From positions 1 through 9,924 of the forward strand of contig NZ_DXLG01000056.1 in NCBI RefSeq assembly GCF_019414865.1: a stretch of 9,924 bases of DNA, read 5' to 3'. The translations under genes were made by a program, and so were the position numbers. The notes under the pieces were generated by a model. It saw only the letters and a program-made list of their open reading frames with translations. It was not told where the DNA came from and did not search any database. The stretch's first letter is position 1. Each line of letters begins with the position of its first letter. Of the stretch, positions 6,529 to 9,924 are shown piece after piece. Source of the stretch: Veillonella sp. GTDB lineage: Bacteria > Bacillota > Negativicutes > Veillonellales > Veillonellaceae.

Positions 6529-6569
6529 CTAGGTAAGGGAAACGTTAGTGTTCATATCAATTGTTCTTT

Positions 6570-6602
6570 AAGATAATGGCTTTTTATAAAAGCCATTATC
6601 TT
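6570..6602 (+). terminator. 15-bp hairpin, possible terminator
   Basis: A perfect 15-bp stem (AAGATAATGGCTTTT 6570-6584 with 6588-6602) closes a TAT loop. The following ATTATTTG is a poor T-tract and the opposite strand has none either. It is most likely the terminator of the barrel gene or of a short RNA from 6535, but it could equally be a structural stem of a longer transcript. Confidence 0.5.
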
Positions 6603-6611
6603 ATTATTTGA

Positions 6612-6790
6612 TGCCGTGTGATCGCCCGTTCATCTTAGTTACTCTCCAACTATTTGATAATCTTTGTGTTGTGTTTACTTCAAAATCTCTCTCTTAATAA
6701 CAAACCTATATCATACGGCACCGGTAAGGGGTTCGCCTTCCTCTTACCAAAAAAAGGATAGTTAATCCTCATCGATTAACTATCCTTTTT
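6612..6790 (+). ncRNA. Candidate structured small RNA of unknown class
   Basis: There is no coding frame here, but three nested or successive structures are visible. An 11-bp long-range stem (TGCCGTGTGAT 6612-6622 with 6710-6720, one G-U pair) encloses 87 mostly unstructured, pyrimidine-rich bases. A second hairpin follows (GGTAAG 6723-6728 with CTTACC 6743-6748). A 17-bp terminator stem closes it. The total of about 179 bases is in the size range of bacterial regulatory RNAs such as 6S, but I do not recognise any family's conserved core. No convincing promoter is seen directly upstream, so it may be processed from a longer transcript, and the strand is inferred. An alternative reading is a small mobile-element remnant with inverted ends at 6612 and 6720, though no target duplication is visible. 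Confidence 0.35.
6751..6790 (+). terminator. Strong bidirectional-looking intrinsic terminator
   Basis: A 17-bp perfect stem (6751-6767 with 6774-6790) closes a six-base loop CTCATC. The right arm ends in TTTTT, and A-rich bases 6749-6755 would give a T-run on the opposite strand. It insulates the adhesin gene at 6937 from upstream transcription. Since the nearest upstream gene ends more than 330 bases earlier, it probably terminates a separate RNA. Confidence 0.85.
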
Positions 6791-6820
6791 ATATTCTCTT
6801 AATAGATATATAAATTACTG

Positions 6821-6848
6821 TTTACAAAATTCGTATAAGTGCTACAAT
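6821..6848 (+). promoter_or_regulatory. Promoter of the long trimeric autotransporter gene
   Basis: TTTACA (6821-6826) and TACAAT (6843-6848) are separated by 16 bases and each match five of the six consensus bases. The -35 hexamer is identical to that of the other trimeric adhesin gene (3667). Predicted start is near 6855. TATTCAT (6848-6854) and ATGAATA (6864-6870) form an inverted repeat overlapping the start region. Confidence 0.65.
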
Positions 6849-6894
6849 ATTCATATAAGACTCATGAATAAAAAGTGAATTTTAATGCAAAGAG

Positions 6895-6920
6895 AGTATG
6901 ATAGGTTTTGTAGTTTGTAA
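6895..6920 (+). promoter_or_regulatory. Shared adhesin leader motifs, copy 3
   Basis: AGTATGATAGG (6895-6905) differs from copies 1 and 2 by one inserted T. TTTTGTAGTTTGTAA (6906-6920) matches copy 2 apart from two added Ts. GGAGG (6923-6927) then gives a 9-base spacing to the ATG at 6937. A short frame (6898-6933, 11 codons, MIGFVVCKWRF) runs through both motifs and stops 3 bases before the adhesin start. Confidence 0.45.
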
Positions 6921-6936
6921 ATGGAGGTTCTAAACT

Positions 6937-9732
6937 ATGAACAAACGGAAACGTTTATTAACTTTGTTAATCAACGGTGTGCTATTATCTAGTTTATGTG
7001 TTGTAGCGAGTGCAGCCGATATGGCAACGGGCGCAGGCAATGGCGTTGCTTATGGTACAGGCAGTAATGCACCAAAAGTAGAAAACGTAGCGATTGGTAA
7101 TAATGCTAAGATTGGTTATTCCAGTGGTGCTAGTGCTGCTACAGGGGATATCGTAGTCGGTAAGGATGCTAATATTAATAACTATGCTAGCCAAGGTGGT
7201 AGTATTGCTATTGGTAAAAATGCAAAGATTGAAAATATGGCCGGCGGTGTAGAGGCTAGCTTTGCCTTAGGTCAAACAACATATAGTGGTAATCTCTTCT
7301 CTTCTGCAAGAATGCCTGCGGATCCAACAAAGGTAGTAGGTAGCGTAGCTATTGGGGACAATACATTTGCTCGTACTGGTAGCACTATGATTGGTTCCCA
7401 TAACTACAAAGGTGACCTTGGCGATACTACAGTAGATACAGCGACTACTCGTACGTATGCATTGAATGCTTATGCCACTACAGTAGGTGCCAATAGCTTT
7501 ACAAATGGTGCATTTGCCACAAATACAGGTACCTATAATATTATCTCTAGTGGATATACTGGAGGTCGTTTTTCTAATCCGGCAAAAAATCTAGGTGCTA
7601 CTATTAATGGTTCTTTAAACAGCATTGAATCTAAAACCGCAAACAGTACTTACTCTGGTGTTGCTAATAGCATTGTCGGTACAGCAAATAGAACGTTCAA
7701 TTCTAATGGCTCTCTTATTATGGGTGCTGGCAACGAAATAACAAACTCTGTTACATATCTTTCTGGTACACCAGATGATGGCGGTAATTCCGCTAAAGAA
7801 TTAGCTGAAAAATTACGCACTGCTGTAAGAGATGCTAATGGCGGTGGCGCCACAATGGCCCTCGGTGGTGGCAACAAGGCTGACTACACATTGCGTACAT
7901 CAATGATTGGTATTAACAATACTGTAACAGGTACTAATGGTGCTAAAAGTGCAGACAACCTTGTTATGGGTGTAGGTAATACTGCATCTAATGTACAGCA
8001 TTTGACTGCTATTGGTTCTAAGAACACTGTATCCGATGCTAATAATACAGTTATCGTTGGTGACAACCGCAATGTAACAGGTGCTAATAACTCTGTTATT
8101 ATTGGCTCTAGCGATGCAGAAACTACTACAACTGTAAATGATGCAGTGGCTATTGGTCATAACACTGAAGTATCTGCTGAAGGCGGTGTAGCTCTTGGTA
8201 GTAAATCCAAAGCGACTGTAGCAGCTGGTGCAGCTGGTTATGATATCAGCACAAAAGCGGCATCTACTGATACAAGCTCCACATGGAAAGCCACAGCATC
8301 TGCTGTATCCGTTGGCGACGTAGCTAATGATGTAACACGTCAAATTACATCTGTTGCAGCTGGTACAAATGATACTGATGCGGTAAACGTAGCACAACTT
8401 AAAAAGGTAGAAACTAAAATCTCTACTGTTGAGGCAGATGCTAAAAAACATACTACTGTAGTAGCAGGCGATAATACAACTGTTACATCTGGCACTAATG
8501 CTAATGGCGGTGCGGAATACAAAGTAGCTGTTAATAAAGACTTAGTAGAAATGAGCTCTGCTAACTTCGGCAAAGCAACTGACGACGTTCGTGCTCGTAT
8601 CGATAAAGACAGTGCTCGCTTCTTTAACGGTAGCGAAAATATCGGTGTTACACCTAAAGGTATCCAAATCGAAAACACAGATACCTTAGAACAAGCAAAA
8701 TTCGATAAATACGGTATGTACGCAAGTGAAGGGGACAAAACAGTTTACTACACTACAACTGGTATCAGCGCAGGCGACCAAATTATTAACAATGTGAAAG
8801 CTGGTGTAGCAGATACTGATGCAGTTAACGTATCTCAACTTAAACACGTACAAGATCAAATCGCAGCATCTACTAGTGTTACAACTGTAACAGCTGGTGA
8901 CCACATTAAGGTAACACCAACTGTAAATGGTAATACTCACGATTACAAAGTATCTCTTGCTGATGATATTGCTGACCAAATTACAAATAACACAACAAAT
9001 ATCAACAAAAATACAAATGATATCAAAAATATCAAAGGCGACTTATCCAAGATGGATAAACGTGTCAATAAATCCGTAGCAGGTGCAGCAGCGTTAGCAG
9101 CATTGCATCCACTTGATTTCGATCCAGATGCTAAATGGGACTTTGCTGCAGGCTATGGCCATTATCGCAGTGGTGATGCAGCAGCTATCGGCGCTTTCTA
9201 CCGTCCTAACGAAGACGTACAACTTAGCGTAGGTTCTACTGTTGGCAGTGATGAAACAGTATTCAATGCTGGTTTATCTGTGAAAGTAGGCGCTCATAGC
9301 AATGTATCTCGTTCTCGTGTAGCAATTGGTAAAGAAGTATTAGCTCTTAAGAAAACAGTAGCTGAACAAAATGCTCAAATTCAAAAATTGACTACATTGT
9401 TGAATGGTGTTGCTGGTACTAAGATGAAAGCCGATCACACAACATTGTTCCCAGATATCCCTACAAACCATTGGGCATATGAAGCTGTAAGCGATTTATC
9501 TCGCCGTGGTTTAGTAGAAGGCTATCCAGATGGCACATTCGGTGGTGACCGCATGTTAACACGTTATGAATTTGCTCAAATCGTATACCGTGCCATTCAA
9601 GACGGCGTAACAGTTAATGATCGCCTTGTAACAGAATTCAGCCCTGAAATGGCTTTGTTCCGTGTTGATACTGTAGCTAAAAATGCTAAAGGTGAACCAA
9701 CAATCGAACGCGTTCGTGTTAATAAAAAATAA
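6937..9732 (+). CDS. YadA-like trimeric (type Vc) autotransporter adhesin with C-terminal SLH domain
   Basis: This 931-residue trimeric adhesin starts with a signal peptide (1-26, ASA then ADMATG). A long head of YadA-type repeats (about 45-430) includes VAIGNNAKIG, SIAIGKNAKIE and AVAIGHNTEVS. Two neck/stalk modules follow, SVAAGTNDTDAVNVAQLKKVE (about 470-490) and NVKAGVADTDAVNVSQLKHV (about 618-637), with a beta-rich insert between them. A coiled coil (about 675-710) leads to the anchor (about 712-784, AAALAALHPLDFDPDAK). Past the anchor, where most trimeric autotransporters end, come a coiled coil (about 796-825), one SLH domain (about 837-889, NHWAYEAVSDLSRRGLVEGYPDG and LTRYEFAQIVYRAI) and a tail (EFSPEMALFRVDTVAKNAKGEPTIERVRV) like the segment after SLH in OmpM porins. 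In Negativicutes the SLH of OmpM binds polyamine-modified peptidoglycan, so this end should sit in the periplasm and tether the trimer to the wall. The start has GGAGG 9 bases upstream. Confidence 0.94.
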   Translation: MNKRKRLLTLLINGVLLSSLCVVASAADMATGAGNGVAYGTGSNAPKVENVAIGNNAKIGYSSGASAATGDIVVGKDANINNYASQGGSIAIGKNAKIENMAGGVEASFALGQTTYSGNLFSSARMPADPTKVVGSVAIGDNTFARTGSTMIGSHNYKGDLGDTTVDTATTRTYALNAYATTVGANSFTNGAFATNTGTYNIISSGYTGGRFSNPAKNLGATINGSLNSIESKTANSTYSGVANSIVGTANRTFNSNGSLIMGAGNEITNSVTYLSGTPDDGGNSAKELAEKLRTAVRDANGGGATMALGGGNKADYTLRTSMIGINNTVTGTNGAKSADNLVMGVGNTASNVQHLTAIGSKNTVSDANNTVIVGDNRNVTGANNSVIIGSSDAETTTTVNDAVAIGHNTEVSAEGGVALGSKSKATVAAGAAGYDISTKAASTDTSSTWKATASAVSVGDVANDVTRQITSVAAGTNDTDAVNVAQLKKVETKISTVEADAKKHTTVVAGDNTTVTSGTNANGGAEYKVAVNKDLVEMSSANFGKATDDVRARIDKDSARFFNGSENIGVTPKGIQIENTDTLEQAKFDKYGMYASEGDKTVYYTTTGISAGDQIINNVKAGVADTDAVNVSQLKHVQDQIAASTSVTTVTAGDHIKVTPTVNGNTHDYKVSLADDIADQITNNTTNINKNTNDIKNIKGDLSKMDKRVNKSVAGAAALAALHPLDFDPDAKWDFAAGYGHYRSGDAAAIGAFYRPNEDVQLSVGSTVGSDETVFNAGLSVKVGAHSNVSRSRVAIGKEVLALKKTVAEQNAQIQKLTTLLNGVAGTKMKADHTTLFPDIPTNHWAYEAVSDLSRRGLVEGYPDGTFGGDRMLTRYEFAQIVYRAIQDGVTVNDRLVTEFSPEMALFRVDTVAKNAKGEPTIERVRVNKK

Positions 9733-9776
9733 GGATACTATTAGTTTATAGTGTTCACACAACTTAATAAGTAGCG

Positions 9777-9814
9777 ACTATGCATACCTCAACTCCACCC
9801 CGAGGTCGCATAGT
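9777..9814 (+). other. Hairpin with C-rich loop in the 3' UTR
   Basis: ACTATGC (9777-9783) pairs with GCATAGT (9808-9814) and an inner ACCTC pairs with GAGGT, leaving a loop AACTCCACCCC. C-rich loops in firmicute small RNAs often pair with Shine-Dalgarno sequences. Here it may be a 3' UTR-derived regulatory RNA or simply an mRNA-stabilising stem. It lies 44 bases after the adhesin stop codon and 10 bases before the terminator. Confidence 0.4.
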
Positions 9815-9824
9815 AGTGAATATA

Positions 9825-9868
9825 AAAAGCGTAACTGATGAGACGGCACTCTTATCAGTTACGCTTTT
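9825..9868 (+). terminator. Intrinsic terminator after the long trimeric autotransporter gene
   Basis: A 15-bp perfect stem (AAAAGCGTAACTGAT 9825-9839 with 9854-9868) has an inner GAG/CTC pairing and ends in TTTT. The A-run at the 5' side means it could also work for a gene converging from beyond the window. Confidence 0.85.
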
Positions 9869-9890
9869 ACTATGTGCAGATATAAATATG

Positions 9891-9924
9891 AATCAATATA
9901 TCAATCAATATATCAATCTATATC
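9891..9924 (+). repeat. AT-rich 12-bp direct repeat at the window edge
   Basis: AATCAATATATC occurs at 9891-9902 and 9903-9914, followed by a shortened AATCTATATC (9915-9924). The array may continue beyond the window. Its role is unknown; AT-rich curved DNA ahead of the next gene is one possibility. Confidence 0.6.

Noticed and set aside
6612..6720. Small mobile element with 11-bp terminal inverted repeats
   Set aside because: No flanking target duplication, no second copy in the window, and the adjacent hairpin and terminator fit an RNA gene better. Kept only as an alternative.
6700..6750. tRNA, tracrRNA or known riboswitch
   Set aside because: There is no cloverleaf, no CCA end, no CRISPR genes or repeats nearby, and no conserved riboswitch core that I can recognise.
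7900..8451. A 183-codon minus-strand frame rich in Cys, Ser and Tyr
   Set aside because: It is antisense to the head repeats of the long trimeric adhesin, and its composition reflects the repetitive Gly/Asn/Thr codons of the true gene.

Overview
The window most likely comes from a diderm Firmicute of the class Negativicutes, probably Veillonella. It has low GC, strong GGAGG-type ribosome binding sites and firmicute-like intrinsic terminators. Yet it encodes Gram-negative outer-membrane autotransporters, and one of them ends in an SLH domain plus an OmpM-like tail, a Negativicutes hallmark. The genus is inferred from protein architecture alone; no marker gene is present.

All five genes lie on the + strand. 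In order they are: a classical monomeric (type Va) autotransporter with a Pro-rich decapeptide repeat linker (138-2576); a small secreted protein of unknown function (2936-3505); a short YadA-like trimeric (type Vc) autotransporter ending in a coiled coil (3766-5145); an intimin/invasin-type inverse autotransporter (type Ve) barrel with no passenger (5371-6414); and a long YadA-like trimeric autotransporter with a C-terminal coiled coil and SLH domain (6937-9732). Each gene starts with a Sec signal peptide. I see no cysteine in any of the mature proteins.

The genes do not look like one operon. Strong intrinsic terminators follow genes 1, 2, 3 and 5, and a hairpin with a poor T-tract follows gene 4. 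Promoter-like -35/-10 pairs precede genes 2, 3, 4 and 5, with a weaker one before gene 1. The three adhesin genes with conventional passengers (1, 3 and 5) share two short leader motifs between promoter and start codon, which suggests common post-transcriptional control. Gene 2 instead has a perfect palindrome inside its promoter spacer.

The largest gene-free stretch (6415-6936) holds nested inverted repeats and a 17-bp terminator and may encode a small RNA. The 3' end (9733-9924) holds a C-rich-loop hairpin, a terminator and AT-rich direct repeats.

The region reads as a cell-surface adhesin locus, likely serving co-aggregation, biofilm formation or host attachment. The two least explained genes are the small secreted protein and the passenger-less type Ve barrel.
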